DNA of 43,621 bases from an uncultured Clostridium sp. (GTDB lineage Bacteria; Bacillota; Clostridia; TANB77; CAG-465). A program made the translations under genes and the position numbers. The stretch covers positions 1 through 43,621 of the forward strand of contig CAJLBR010000006.1 in the NCBI GenBank assembly GCA_905204915.1, written 5' to 3'. Positions 25,308 to 33,736 of this stretch are shown piece by piece. The number at the start of each line of letters is the position of its first letter. The first letter of the stretch is position 1. The notes beneath the pieces are model-generated. The model made no database searches. It worked only from the letters and a program-made list of their open reading frames with translations, and was not told the DNA's origin.

Positions 25308-26240
25308 TTACCTCCTAAAGTTAATTGGCCAATTTTCACCAAGAATTTCTTCTTGTTCTAGTGATGTTATAGCCCATTGACGCATTTTATTATATTTTGG
25401 AACTTTTAAAGTTGACCAATCCATAACAATTACTTCTTTATCAGTATATACTTCGTTTAGCATATATAATTCTGCTAATGTATATTGATCCATATTTTTT
25501 AACTCCCTTTCAAAATTTGAAGTATCAATACATAACCAATATATATCTGATTTATTCAACAAAGTAAGTCTATCTTTTAAATATCTTGAATTATTATTAA
25601 AATTCTCACTATATAAATAATAATTTAAAATATTTTGTGGTGAAATTGGACAAAGCTTTTCTTTATATAAAGCCACTCTTGCCCAATCAATATGTTTAAA
25701 ATTTAAAAAATTAGCACCTAAATAGACAGTTTTATGAGAAGTAGATTTATACCCATTCAATAAGTTATTGAATATATCATTTCTAAACTCTTCTTTAGTC
25801 ATTTTTTCTAACCATTCGGAAACTTCCAAATAGTTTAAAGTAGTATATTCATTTCCATATATATTGGGGATAAATGTTGCTTTTCTATTTTTTACTTGAC
25901 TCCAAAGAAAAATCTCTGCCATAATTCCTTCTGAAAGAAGTTTTTCTTTATCACCATACACCCATAAATCATCCGAAAAGATTGTAAGTGTTAAACAATC
26001 AGTCATAACTTCTATTTTCTTTTCACCTAATGTTTCTGTAGAAATATAGTAACCTAATGCCATTTCAGGATTTAATGCTATTTTATCTTCCTTTAGTACT
26101 CTGTCACAAATTTTAAGCATATGATGCATGTCATCGCCATCAAAAGATGTATATACTACCTTCCGAAGTGCTTCTTGTCTAAATTCCTCTATCGCTCTTT
26201 TAGTATCATCAGATAGCTTATTATAAATATTTTTAACCAT
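25308..26240 (-). CDS. Uncharacterised protein with nucleoside deoxyribosyltransferase-like N-terminal region
   Basis: The 310 residues are not a named family to me. Residues about 25-130 follow the layout of the nucleoside 2-deoxyribosyltransferase/DUF4406-type fold: a first strand with KVVYTSFDGDD, a helix, IALNPEMALGYY, the strand CLTLTIFSDDLWVYGD and then LLSEGIMAEIFLW, where S-G-A-x-x-E of that fold usually gives the catalytic Glu. The C-terminal half contains Trp/Tyr-rich helices and strands (DIYWLCIDTSNFE, VIVMDWSTLKVPKY) without assignment. Start ATG 26240 is one base after the kinase-like gene stop. The assignment is a fold guess from pattern only; I am fairly sure it is a real gene, not of its function. 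Confidence 0.6.
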   Translation of the reverse strand: MVKNIYNKLSDDTKRAIEEFRQEALRKVVYTSFDGDDMHHMLKICDRVLKEDKIALNPEMALGYYISTETLGEKKIEVMTDCLTLTIFSDDLWVYGDKEKLLSEGIMAEIFLWSQVKNRKATFIPNIYGNEYTTLNYLEVSEWLEKMTKEEFRNDIFNNLLNGYKSTSHKTVYLGANFLNFKHIDWARVALYKEKLCPISPQNILNYYLYSENFNNNSRYLKDRLTLLNKSDIYWLCIDTSNFERELKNMDQYTLAELYMLNEVYTDKEVIVMDWSTLKVPKYNKMRQWAITSLEQEEILGENWPINFRR

Positions 26241-26241
26241 C

Positions 26242-26808
26242 TTATTTCCTCCTCAATTTATTGTATAATTTTTTTGTAAATTCTAAACAAGATTCGTTAG
26301 AATAGTCATTATAAACAACTATATCAAATAACTCTGTATTAGACTCAAAAAATAATAATTCTTTATTAATATCATTAAGTCTTCTACTTAAATCCTGTTT
26401 TTCTAAGTTTCTCTTTTTTAATTCGTTTACAGTATTCTCTAAATCAGAAGGTAAAACATATACACTTAAAACATTCTCAAATTCTTTTTTAAATTCAGGA
26501 ATATTCTTATAATATAATTCAGTTATTAAATTTATACCTAAAGTGCAAAGTTTTATTTGTGATAATTTATATGCATAAATATTACCATAAACTTCGTTAA
26601 TTGCGCATAAATTACTTCTATTTTTTTCAATTTCAGCCTTAGTCACAAAATACTTATCTATTCCATCTATTTCTCCTTCTCTCCGTTTCCTAGTAGTTAC
26701 AGATATTAACACTTCAAATGCTGAATCATTAGATAAAATATGCTGTTTTAAATAAGATTTTCCTGAGCCAGAAATACCAGATAGGGTTACAATTTTTCCA
26801 TTATCCAT
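26242..26808 (-). CDS. Guanylate-kinase-like P-loop protein
   Basis: The 188 residues carry the P-loop GISGSGKS (11-18) and SVTTRKRREGEIDGIDKYFV (about 36-55), the guanylate-kinase signature svTTR.pR.gE.dG.dY.Fv. The region after it (INEVYGNIYAYKLSQI) corresponds to the GMP-binding part, and a C-terminal RRLNDINKEL helix replaces the usual R.....E. segment. Housekeeping Gmk is usually about 205 residues and more conserved, so this is probably a specialised paralogue acting on a (deoxy)nucleotide monophosphate. ATG 26808 follows AAAGGAAA. It is the first gene of the three-gene island operon with its own promoter at 26890-26918. Confidence 0.82.
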   Translation of the reverse strand: MDNGKIVTLSGISGSGKSYLKQHILSNDSAFEVLISVTTRKRREGEIDGIDKYFVTKAEIEKNRSNLCAINEVYGNIYAYKLSQIKLCTLGINLITELYYKNIPEFKKEFENVLSVYVLPSDLENTVNELKKRNLEKQDLSRRLNDINKELLFFESNTELFDIVVYNDYSNESCLEFTKKLYNKLRRK

Positions 26809-26889
26809 ATTTAATTTCCTTTCTTTATTCTAAATATTACAATATTTCAAAATAAATTTTGTATTTTGATAAACAAAAATTTCATTAAC

Positions 26890-26918
26890 ATTATATAATA
26901 TTTCTTAAAGAAATTCAA
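26890..26918 (-). promoter_or_regulatory. Promoter of the three-gene island operon
   Basis: Minus-strand TTGAAT (26918-26913), 17 bases, TATAAT (26895-26890). The spacer contains the palindrome TTTCTTTAAGAAA, a possible operator. Confidence 0.7.
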
Positions 26919-26949
26919 CACTTTATGTAAAATTTGCTTGGCATATTAT

Positions 26950-27486
26950 CTATTGTTTGTCACTATTATTTAAATCAAGTATCATTGCATCATATTTTTC
27001 TTTTTCTATATCATTCTCATAAAATCCTAATTCACTTGCAAATTTTAGTATTTCATCTTTAATTTTTTCTATCTCTTCTTCATTTTCTGTTAATTTTTCT
27101 ATTTCTACAAAACTTCCTAGCCTATCCACTTCATCCACAGTAATATTAAATCCTTTTATATTAGTCTCTTTTCTATACTTATCTACTTCAACAAGTTTAT
27201 GATATCCAAGTGTAATAAAAATATTATTAATAACATTTGAATCTTCTACTATTGTTTCATATTCTAAATGATTTAATCTTTGCTTTAATGTAATATAATT
27301 TACTCCATTTTGTTCTCTTATTCTAAGTACATTCTCACCTAACGGAATATTAAAATTATTTATACCATTTTTAACATATATATGGTCACATTGATGTAAT
27401 TCAGAAAATTTACAATTCAATTTTTTAAACGTATTATCTATTTTCTTTTTATCTTTTACTCTAAATTTAAATTCAATTTCAAACAT
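26950..27486 (-). CDS. CYTH-domain protein (class IV adenylate cyclase / triphosphatase family)
   Basis: The 178 residues start MFEIEFKF: E3-x-E5-x-K7 is the ExExK signature of CYTH enzymes. Further matches are LRIREQNG (about 53-60) and ITLKQR (about 64-69) for the phosphate-binding Arg and Lys, ETIVED, NITVDEVDRLGSFVEIE (about 113-129) for the Asp/Glu metal ligands. CYTH proteins hydrolyse or cyclise triphosphorylated substrates (ThTP, PPPi or ATP to cAMP); the short CyaB-like form does not settle which. ATG 27486 has AAAGGATG. The gene lies 141 bases upstream of the guanylate-kinase-like gene and has two palindromes before its own promoter. Confidence 0.85.
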   Translation of the reverse strand: MFEIEFKFRVKDKKKIDNTFKKLNCKFSELHQCDHIYVKNGINNFNIPLGENVLRIREQNGVNYITLKQRLNHLEYETIVEDSNVINNIFITLGYHKLVEVDKYRKETNIKGFNITVDEVDRLGSFVEIEKLTENEEEIEKIKDEILKFASELGFYENDIEKEKYDAMILDLNNSDKQ

Positions 27487-27558
27487 TTATATCATCCTTT
27501 CTTGTATAATAAACATTATATCATAAATTTTATTTTTTTCTACAATTTTTATAAAGGT

Positions 27559-27594
27559 TTTAGGAATATCCTAAAGTAAATGTGTCACATTTAC
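27559..27594. promoter_or_regulatory. Two adjacent palindromes upstream of the CYTH gene
   Basis: TTTAGGA-ATA-TCCTAAA (27559-27575) is followed at once by GTAAATGTG-T-CACATTTAC (27576-27594), both perfect. They lie upstream of a TATAAT-like -10 at 27520-27515, so they could be operators for the CYTH gene. Confidence 0.5.
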
Positions 27595-27606
27595 GAATCT
27601 TGCTAT

Positions 27607-27633
27607 AAAAAAAGAATAGTATTTCTACTATCC
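27607..27633 (-). terminator. Terminator after the dacF fragment
   Basis: Minus-direction stem GGATAGTA/TACTATTC with loop GAAA (27633-27614) followed by seven T (27613-27607). Confidence 0.6.
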
Positions 27634-27724
27634 TAAAAATTTATATAACAAGATAAATTATAATTTATTTCATTTATTAACTTACCATTTCTCCTTTTAT
27701 TTCTATTAAATTTAAAAGTATCTT

Positions 27725-28012
27725 TTAATAGGTCATAATTTTTGTTACTGAGGCAGGAAGTAATCTTTCGTTTTCATTATTTGCATAAATAATCTTACCA
27801 CTTTTGGGTTCCATTAACACTTGAGCAGCTGATTGAAATTGAAATTCTGGCGTTGAAGCATTAGTACTTATACTAGATTCATCTACTATATAGCTACTAC
27901 TTTCATCTTTAGCTGACTCATATATATAATTACTTGCAAACACATTTGTACTTATAATGCACACTATTAAAAAAGCTGCTACAATTTTAATATATTTTTC
28001 CACATTTTCCAC
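27725..28012 (-). pseudogene. Truncated copy of the carboxypeptidase gene
   Basis: From GTG 28012 the protein repeats residues 1-93 of the full dacF product, identical except for V92I, then ends TY-stop where copy B of the repeat breaks off (27732). It keeps the signal peptide and the SxxK serine but lacks SxN and KTG, so it cannot be an active enzyme. The upstream GAGGTG site and sequence are identical to the intact gene, so a short exported peptide may still be made. Confidence 0.88.
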
Positions 28013-28770
28013 AAAATCACCTCATAATAATATATATTACATTATATTATTATAGTTTACTTTTATGAATTTCTTATATTTTATTTTTAACATCTAAAAT
28101 ATTTTCTCAAAATATTTGGGATAATCCAACTAATTTTTTATTATCAAAAACAAGTTTTATTACACTTGGTGAGTTTACATTAATTATACTCGAATTATAC
28201 TCAAGTTCATAATTATTATTTAGATTGCACCAATTCATCAAAATAAATTTTATTGAAGCACCATGACTAACAATAGCAATGTTTTTCCCTAAATTTTCGC
28301 TAAGAATGTTATTAAGTAATTCTTCCATTCTTTTTACAACTTGAGTTCTACTTTCCCAATCTTTATTTTTTAAAGTTTCATCTAGTAATTGTTCTACAGT
28401 AAAAGTATGGTGCATATTTTTTCCTAATTTTTCTAATGCATCCAAATTTCCCAGTTTTCTTTCATTTAAATTCTCATCTATATTAATTTCTATATTATTT
28501 TGTGAAGCTATATATTTAGCTGTTGAAATTGCTCTTACATAATTACTAGAATACAAAACATCTATATTACTAAGTTCTCTTAATTTACTAATCTCTTCTG
28601 CCTTTCTTTCTCCCTCTACAGATAAAATTATTTTTTCATTTAATATTTGGCTGCTTTCATTTTTTATTTTTAGTTGTTCAGAATGCCTTATCAAAAACAC
28701 TTGAGTTATTTTTTCCATAATAAAAACACCTTTCTCTAGTAAATTATACTTAAAAAATACTATAATAAAT
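27732..28770. repeat. Long direct repeat, copy B (dacF 5' end plus phosphatase)
   Basis: Mirrors 23105-24157. It starts abruptly inside dacF at GTCATAA and ends near 28770, just before the terminator of the next gene. The left ~910 bases look identical to copy A apart from one base; the last ~130 bases differ at several positions and lack 15 bases. Confidence 0.85.
28107..28718 (-). CDS. Histidine phosphatase family protein, copy B (intact)
   Basis: A 203-residue protein starting at ATG 28718, with AGAAAGG ten bases upstream. Motifs are as in copy A: LIRHSEQ near the N-terminus, YSSNYVRAISTAKYIA, NERKLG and IVSHGAS. Apart from the missing RNVKN insert the visible sequence is identical to copy A. 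With its ATG intact this is likely the working copy. Substrate unknown; the family includes sugar-phosphate and nucleotide phosphatases. It sits downstream of the membrane-protein gene, separated by a GC-rich hairpin. Confidence 0.85.
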   Translation of the reverse strand: MEKITQVFLIRHSEQLKIKNESSQILNEKIILSVEGERKAEEISKLRELSNIDVLYSSNYVRAISTAKYIASQNNIEINIDENLNERKLGNLDALEKLGKNMHHTFTVEQLLDETLKNKDWESRTQVVKRMEELLNNILSENLGKNIAIVSHGASIKFILMNWCNLNNNYELEYNSSIINVNSPSVIKLVFDNKKLVGLSQIF

Positions 28771-28786
28771 GCCCCCAAAGGGGCAT
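28769..28786 (-). terminator. Hairpin after the three-helix membrane-protein gene
   Basis: TGCCCC/GGGGCA stem (about 28769-28785) with a short loop, ending the 28.8-36.6 kb gene series in the minus direction. The U-tail is weak (ATTTATTAT). Confidence 0.55.
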
Positions 28787-28791
28787 TAAGA

Positions 28792-29238
28792 TTAACCATT
28801 ATGAGTAATATAATAATTTATTACATTAATTATAACAACTATTAAAGTAAAAGTTCCAGATGTAATTAATGCTTTTGAAACATATTTTTTATCTGATTTT
28901 TTTAGACCATATATTCCAATTCCAATAAGAGATACTACCATAACTAGTTCAAAATAGCAAATTATTATTTTAACAGTATTGTTCATAACATCATAATATT
29001 CTCCTGCTACAGCTTGTACTGTTACTGCTGAAGCTCTTATTTCTTGATTATCTAAATTGTTGTTTATTATGTTAGAAATATTTTGAAAGTATTCACCTTC
29101 TCCTTTGATACCAAGTTCTTCAACCTTCATATTATCATAGCTATAATTTTCAGCTTTATTAAGCAACATATATGGAATAACAACACTAAAACAAGATATG
29201 ATAATAAAAACAGCTAGTCCTTTTAGAAAGTCTTTCAT
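28792..29238 (-). CDS. Small membrane protein, three predicted helices
   Basis: The 148 residues hold a first membrane helix at about 8-28, an outside loop with GIKGEGEYFQNISNIINNNLDNQEIRASA (split), and two further helices at about 92-112 and 122-142. No family recognised. ATG 29238 follows AAAGGAGGG. It lies 30 bases after the tRNA-synthetase-like gene and is probably co-transcribed with it. No motif points to transport or catalysis. Confidence 0.75.
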   Translation of the reverse strand: MKDFLKGLAVFIIISCFSVVIPYMLLNKAENYSYDNMKVEELGIKGEGEYFQNISNIINNNLDNQEIRASAVTVQAVAGEYYDVMNNTVKIIICYFELVMVVSLIGIGIYGLKKSDKKYVSKALITSGTFTLIVVIINVINYYITHNG

Positions 29239-29268
29239 ATTTTCCCTCCTTTATTCTTTCTATATAAA

Positions 29269-32235
29269 TCAATTTTCTTCCATTATTTCAGCACATTTTG
29301 GACATAGATATCTATATTTTAAGTTTTTACCAATATCAATAGCATAATTTTTGCATCTAGCACATTCAACGCCTTCTGCTTTTTCGATTGCTACTCTTTC
29401 TTTATCAGATTCTTGAACAACCATCTGTGACACATTTATACTCCTTAATATGTCATCATAATTATCATCAATAAATTTTTTAGCCTCTTTATTTGTGCTA
29501 ATTATTACTTTGGCTTGAAGAGTGTTTCCAATTATTTTTTTCTTTTGGGCACTACCAAGAACACGTTTCATTTTAGTTTTGAATTTAAATATTCTATCCC
29601 ATTTTTTATACTCATCTACAAAAGCATATTTTGATGGTTCAAAATCATCTCTTAAATTTAAAACATTTTTTTCAGCAGTTTTATCTTTAAGCCATATATA
29701 CGGATAAACTTCCTCAATTAAAAATGGTACTATTGGTTCAAAGTATATTATAAGCATCATAAGTATATCATACATTGTTGAAAGTGTACTAAGTCTAACG
29801 TGATTATTTGACTTTAATATATAAAGTCTATATTTTATAGAATCAAAGTACGTTCTGCATAACTTATTTATGCAAAAATCTGTTAATAGCTCATAAACTT
29901 CATTAATTTTCAAATTTTCATAATTTTCTTTTATTTTAGTAACTAAATTAGATAACTCAATGTACATATATTTATCTAAATCTTCTCTGTTACTTACTTC
30001 AATATAATTTTGTATTGGATTAAAGTTTTGTAAATTTGAAAGTAAATATTTAAATGTCATTCTTAAAAAGTTATAAACATATTTTTCTTGCTTTATTTCA
30101 GATTGTTTTAAAGATATTTTTGAATTAACATACTTGTGTGAAATCCAAAGTCTCAAAATATCAGTACCATACTTATTCATTATATCGTTTATTAAAAATT
30201 TTGAATTTGCGTTACCTGCTTCAGTAGTATTTTGAGTATTAGCATTTGCATTAACATTACTTTTCTGAGCAATATTATTTTTATTAACAATATTTGAAAG
30301 TGTTAATGAGACTTCATCATCTAGCGCCATACCATGCATTAATACTTTATCTACTTTTTGAATTTCAGAAGAAATATCATTATCAAAACTTAAAGCTTTA
30401 ATTTTTTCTAAAAATTTACTTTTGGGTTCTATTATAATATTTTTATCTTCTTTTCCATTTTCATCTTCATTTTCTGTAACAAGTGTTAATGGCATAGATA
30501 ATATTTTAAAGAAGTCACTTAAAACTCCATCTTCTTTGAAAAAGAAATCACAACCACATTTGTCACACTTTACATTCTTTTGTAAAATTTCTTCTGGAGT
30601 CATCTTATACCATTCTTCTACTTTTTTACTACTAACAATTTTTTTAATATAATCTAATGATTCTGATGTTAGTATAACATTTCCACACTCTCCACAAGAA
30701 AATACCGGAAGTGGCACACCAAATAATTTTTCTTCTGAAATTTGTACAGCTTGAACATCATATATCTTATTCAAGTAATCTTTTAATTTTTCTATACTAA
30801 CATTTTTGTTTTGTACTACTTTAGGAATTATATTTTCTAGTTCTTTTTGTTTAACTAGTTGTTCTTCATCCTTTTTTACGTACCATTCATTAACAAATCT
30901 ATAAACTAAATCTTCATTACATATCTTACATTTTGGCACCTTTATTTTATGCTCTTTATTACTAAGTAAGAACATAGCTTTTGTTAGATATGCAATAACT
31001 TCATCATTTACATTCTTATAATACATATTCTTAAACTGTCTACTAAGACTACTTGTATTAAGTCTTATATCAAGAATATTTTTTATCTCATCTTCTAATC
31101 TATTCTCTTTATATATCAAATAGTCTATATAGCTATGACAATTTGATAATATTCTTATTCCACTTGAATGCTTTTTATCTGGCACTACATATTCTTCTTT
31201 TGAACCAATTATAGCAATATTATTAGTATAATCTAGTGGATCTTGGCACAAACACCACTTTAACTCCTCACCAGCAATTTCTTCTAAAACTGTATATTCC
31301 TTTATTTCTGCCTCTTTCATAACGTATTCAACAAAATCAGAAGCTATTATGTAATGGTTCTTAGCAAAGTCTGTTTTTACTTCTACCAAGCTATATTTTT
31401 TCTCAGGGATTATTACCAAATAATTACTATATACTAAAGTCCAAGGCAATATAGTTGTTCCAACAAAATAAGTATTTCTTAAGTTGCTGTACTTAGCAAA
31501 TAAATAATGATCGTCTTTAATTCTATATAAAATAAAACTTACATTTTTGTTTTCTAAAACATATTTTACATGGTCAGAAGATGATTTACAATTCTTACAC
31601 CAATATACAGGTTTGTTTTCTTTATAAATTTTTCCTTGTTTATATAAAGAATAAAACTTATCTAGCATATTAGCTTCAAATTCAGGTTTTAGAGTTGAAT
31701 AAAAATTCTTTGTATAATCATTGATAGTTCCCAGTCTATTTACTGTTAAAAGCTCATATCTTTGAGTTTCTTCTAATTTTTTTCTTGTAAAAAGTCTTGC
31801 TTTAACAATACTATTAGCCTTTTCTTTTTCTTTTACATTAGCAAATATTCCCTTAGTATTTTTTTGCTTTTGAGGCAGCTCTTCTTCTGATTCTACTTCC
31901 TTTATAGACTTTAAAAGATTATTATTATTCATCATAAGTATATTATGATAAACTAAATTTCCGTTCATAATTCTATTTCTTATAAATATATCTTTTAATA
32001 TCTTATTAGTTATTTCTGTAACTTCTAGTGAATCACTAACGTACATTGCAATATCTGTAATATCATAATGACTTTTGCTTTCAGTATTTTTAGCAATTGC
32101 CATTTTATATTTTTTCTGATCTTGAACTTTTTCTAACAAGTAAACTTCTTCTTTTATAGCATCTGAATTAACCTTTATAGTATCTACTGGTAAATTTATT
32201 GTTTTATCAAATTCAACGTTAGAATTTACTTTCAC
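29269..32235 (-). CDS. Isoleucyl-tRNA-synthetase-like protein without HIGH and KMSKS (probable pseudoenzyme)
   Basis: The 988 residues align in outline along a whole bacterial IleRS. N-terminus DKTINLP; then SDSLEVTEITNKILKD (67-82) where IleRS has GDIHIGHALNKILKD, so HIGH has become EVTE (71-74). KPVYWCKNCKSS and TTILPWTL belong to the editing-domain region; LFGVPLPVFSCGECGNVILT matches the ygVPiPvFyC.eCG segment. HGMALDDEVSLTLSNIV (about 634-650) stands where HGfvLDekGrKMSKSLGNvv should be, so KMSKS is lost. RLWISHKYVNSKIS and the C-terminal zinc finger (CARCKNYAID...YLCPKCAEIME) remain. Length is close to normal. It cannot be a standard synthetase; a regulatory or tRNA-binding role is inference. 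GTG 32235 has AGGAGG. Confidence 0.85.
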   Translation of the reverse strand: MKVNSNVEFDKTINLPVDTIKVNSDAIKEEVYLLEKVQDQKKYKMAIAKNTESKSHYDITDIAMYVSDSLEVTEITNKILKDIFIRNRIMNGNLVYHNILMMNNNNLLKSIKEVESEEELPQKQKNTKGIFANVKEKEKANSIVKARLFTRKKLEETQRYELLTVNRLGTINDYTKNFYSTLKPEFEANMLDKFYSLYKQGKIYKENKPVYWCKNCKSSSDHVKYVLENKNVSFILYRIKDDHYLFAKYSNLRNTYFVGTTILPWTLVYSNYLVIIPEKKYSLVEVKTDFAKNHYIIASDFVEYVMKEAEIKEYTVLEEIAGEELKWCLCQDPLDYTNNIAIIGSKEEYVVPDKKHSSGIRILSNCHSYIDYLIYKENRLEDEIKNILDIRLNTSSLSRQFKNMYYKNVNDEVIAYLTKAMFLLSNKEHKIKVPKCKICNEDLVYRFVNEWYVKKDEEQLVKQKELENIIPKVVQNKNVSIEKLKDYLNKIYDVQAVQISEEKLFGVPLPVFSCGECGNVILTSESLDYIKKIVSSKKVEEWYKMTPEEILQKNVKCDKCGCDFFFKEDGVLSDFFKILSMPLTLVTENEDENGKEDKNIIIEPKSKFLEKIKALSFDNDISSEIQKVDKVLMHGMALDDEVSLTLSNIVNKNNIAQKSNVNANANTQNTTEAGNANSKFLINDIMNKYGTDILRLWISHKYVNSKISLKQSEIKQEKYVYNFLRMTFKYLLSNLQNFNPIQNYIEVSNREDLDKYMYIELSNLVTKIKENYENLKINEVYELLTDFCINKLCRTYFDSIKYRLYILKSNNHVRLSTLSTMYDILMMLIIYFEPIVPFLIEEVYPYIWLKDKTAEKNVLNLRDDFEPSKYAFVDEYKKWDRIFKFKTKMKRVLGSAQKKKIIGNTLQAKVIISTNKEAKKFIDDNYDDILRSINVSQMVVQESDKERVAIEKAEGVECARCKNYAIDIGKNLKYRYLCPKCAEIMEEN

Positions 32236-32258
32236 TTCATTTCCTCCTTTAAAGTAAG

Positions 32259-32293
32259 AAAATGATAGTAACCAAAAAAGCCACTATCATTTT
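32259..32293 (-). terminator. Hairpin between the FxLYD-like gene and the IleRS-like gene
   Basis: AAAATGATAGT (32259-32269) pairs with ACTATCATTTT (32283-32293), loop 13 bases. In the minus direction the tail is ATTTTCTTACTTT, so partial termination is likely. It allows separate levels for the two genes. No T-box or other leader fits in the 75-base gap. Confidence 0.5.
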
Positions 32294-32309
32294 AAATAAC
32301 TAATGAAAT

Positions 32310-32876
32310 CTACTGTTCAACTGTTTCTTCAGGAACTTCTTCAACAGGTGCATCTTCTGGTACTTGTTCAGTATCGTCTGGTACACTTTCATCACTTACA
32401 ATTTTCATATCGTAAATATTTTCAATTTTTTCAGCTATAACAGCTTTTGTTTCAATAATTTCAGCTGGTTCCATTTCTTTTAAATATACTCCGATACTTG
32501 TTAATTCAGCACCTTCTTTATCTAAAAGAATTATATTAAATCCTCCAGCAGGAATTGTTTCACTTCCAATATTTTCAATTTTTGTTTCAAATACTGTAGT
32601 GTCATCCTCATAAGAAATTTTTGTATCTTTTAGTTTATAAGTTTCAAATGATTTTTCCTCTGCAATTTTACCAGCAGCTTCAGCTTTATCACCAGTTTTC
32701 TTTACAAGTGGTATAACTATTAATACAACAGCTAAAACAAATATTACTGCTATTAATACTGCAAAAACTCTCTTTCTTGATGCCATGTCTCCTGATTTTT
32801 TATTAGAATTAGTAGCTTTTTTCGTAGATACTTTTTTAGTAGTTTTCTTACTACTTTCTACGTTATTTTTTTCCAT
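32310..32876 (-). CDS. Membrane-anchored protein with Lys-rich N-terminus and beta domain
   Basis: I use ATG 32876 because AGAGGTG stands six bases upstream; the GTG at 32885 lies within that site. The ~188-residue protein has a basic, Lys/Ser/Thr-rich cytoplasmic N-terminus (about 1-35), one membrane helix (about 38-60), and an outside beta-rich domain (about 80-165; YEDDTTVFETKIENIGSETI, GGFNIILLDKEG) like FxLYD/DUF5067-type domains. An acidic Pro/Glu/Val tail ends the chain. Its promoter is TTTACA-18-TATAAT (32944-32915). Function unknown. Confidence 0.72.
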   Translation of the reverse strand: MEKNNVESSKKTTKKVSTKKATNSNKKSGDMASRKRVFAVLIAVIFVLAVVLIVIPLVKKTGDKAEAAGKIAEEKSFETYKLKDTKISYEDDTTVFETKIENIGSETIPAGGFNIILLDKEGAELTSIGVYLKEMEPAEIIETKAVIAEKIENIYDMKIVSDESVPDDTEQVPEDAPVEEVPEETVEQ

Positions 32877-32914
32877 ATAATTCACCTCTACACCTTTCTC
32901 ATAAGTATATATAA

Positions 32915-32944
32915 ATTATATACTAAAATGAAAAGTTTTGTAAA
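32915..32944 (-). promoter_or_regulatory. Promoter before the membrane-anchored protein and IleRS-like gene
   Basis: Minus-strand TTTACA (32944-32939), 18 bases, TATAAT (32920-32915). Confidence 0.6.
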
Positions 32945-32986
32945 TAGTTTTTATCAAAAATGTAAAAAAATAGTAAATTAAATCGT

Positions 32987-33694
32987 TTAAATTATTTTAT
33001 CATAAGGAACCGTAACCGAAAATTCTCCTAGTACATATGGGCCCACAGTGTAATGTTCAAACAAAATTAATAACCCCGTTTTTGTAAAAGCAATATTTTT
33101 AAAATTTTCTTCAGTTGGTAAAGTTCCATTTTTTAAATCATCAAAAGAACCATATTCAATTATACTTTTTTCTTTACTTAAATTTTCATAAGTATATTTA
33201 GATAATACATTTAATAAATTAGGATTTTCACCTACAAGATCTTTTATTGTAACAATTTTATTATTTTTTACATCATAATTTATAGTATGTATACGCTGGT
33301 CTGGATGGGCCATTAGTATATCCTTTGATGTATTAAATACATAAGAAACATAATCTTTATACTCATAGCAATCAAAATTTATTAAAAGTTGAGATTGTCT
33401 AGGAATATTATCTCCTATCTCAGCATTTTCCTTATTGTAATCATTATAAATTCCTTTTATAAAATTTGTAATTTCCTGATCTAATACTTCATACCCAGTT
33501 TGTGGATAATATATTAGTACTTTACTTTTATCATTTTCCTCATTTATCTCTTTTATACATGAATTGGAAATAACGCTCAATGAATCGAAAGTTTCCTTTA
33601 CTTCTACCATCTTTTCTTCTTTTAATTTATTAACACTAAAAAATATTATTGCCAATAAAAAAAACAAAGATACATAAATGTACAATTTCTTCAT
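32987..33694 (-). CDS. RsiV/DUF3298-type exported protein
   Basis: The 235 residues have an N-terminal membrane anchor or signal (about 3-22). VLIYYPQTGYEVLDQEI then a central NTSKDIL...HTINYDVKNNKIVTIKDLVGENPNLLNVLSKY (in pieces) is the 'yd.ktgk.itLkDLf' region of DUF3298, and the C-terminus with GLLILFEHYTVGPYVLGEFSVTVPY (in pieces) is the classic 'f.ia.ya.G...v.Ipy' ending. The domain occurs in anti-sigma factor RsiV, where it binds lysozyme, and in the N-terminal part of PdaC-like deacetylases. No anti-sigma part precedes it here, so its role is open. ATG 33694 follows AAGGTGA. Confidence 0.78.
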   Translation of the reverse strand: MKKLYIYVSLFFLLAIIFFSVNKLKEEKMVEVKETFDSLSVISNSCIKEINEENDKSKVLIYYPQTGYEVLDQEITNFIKGIYNDYNKENAEIGDNIPRQSQLLINFDCYEYKDYVSYVFNTSKDILMAHPDQRIHTINYDVKNNKIVTIKDLVGENPNLLNVLSKYTYENLSKEKSIIEYGSFDDLKNGTLPTEENFKNIAFTKTGLLILFEHYTVGPYVLGEFSVTVPYDKII

Positions 33695-33736
33695 AAAAAA
33701 TCACCTTATACATTATATGTATCTAAAATTTTATTA

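Noticed and set aside
32236..32309. T-box riboswitch before the IleRS-like gene
   Set aside because: Only 75 bases separate it from the gene before, with a simple hairpin and no T-box core.
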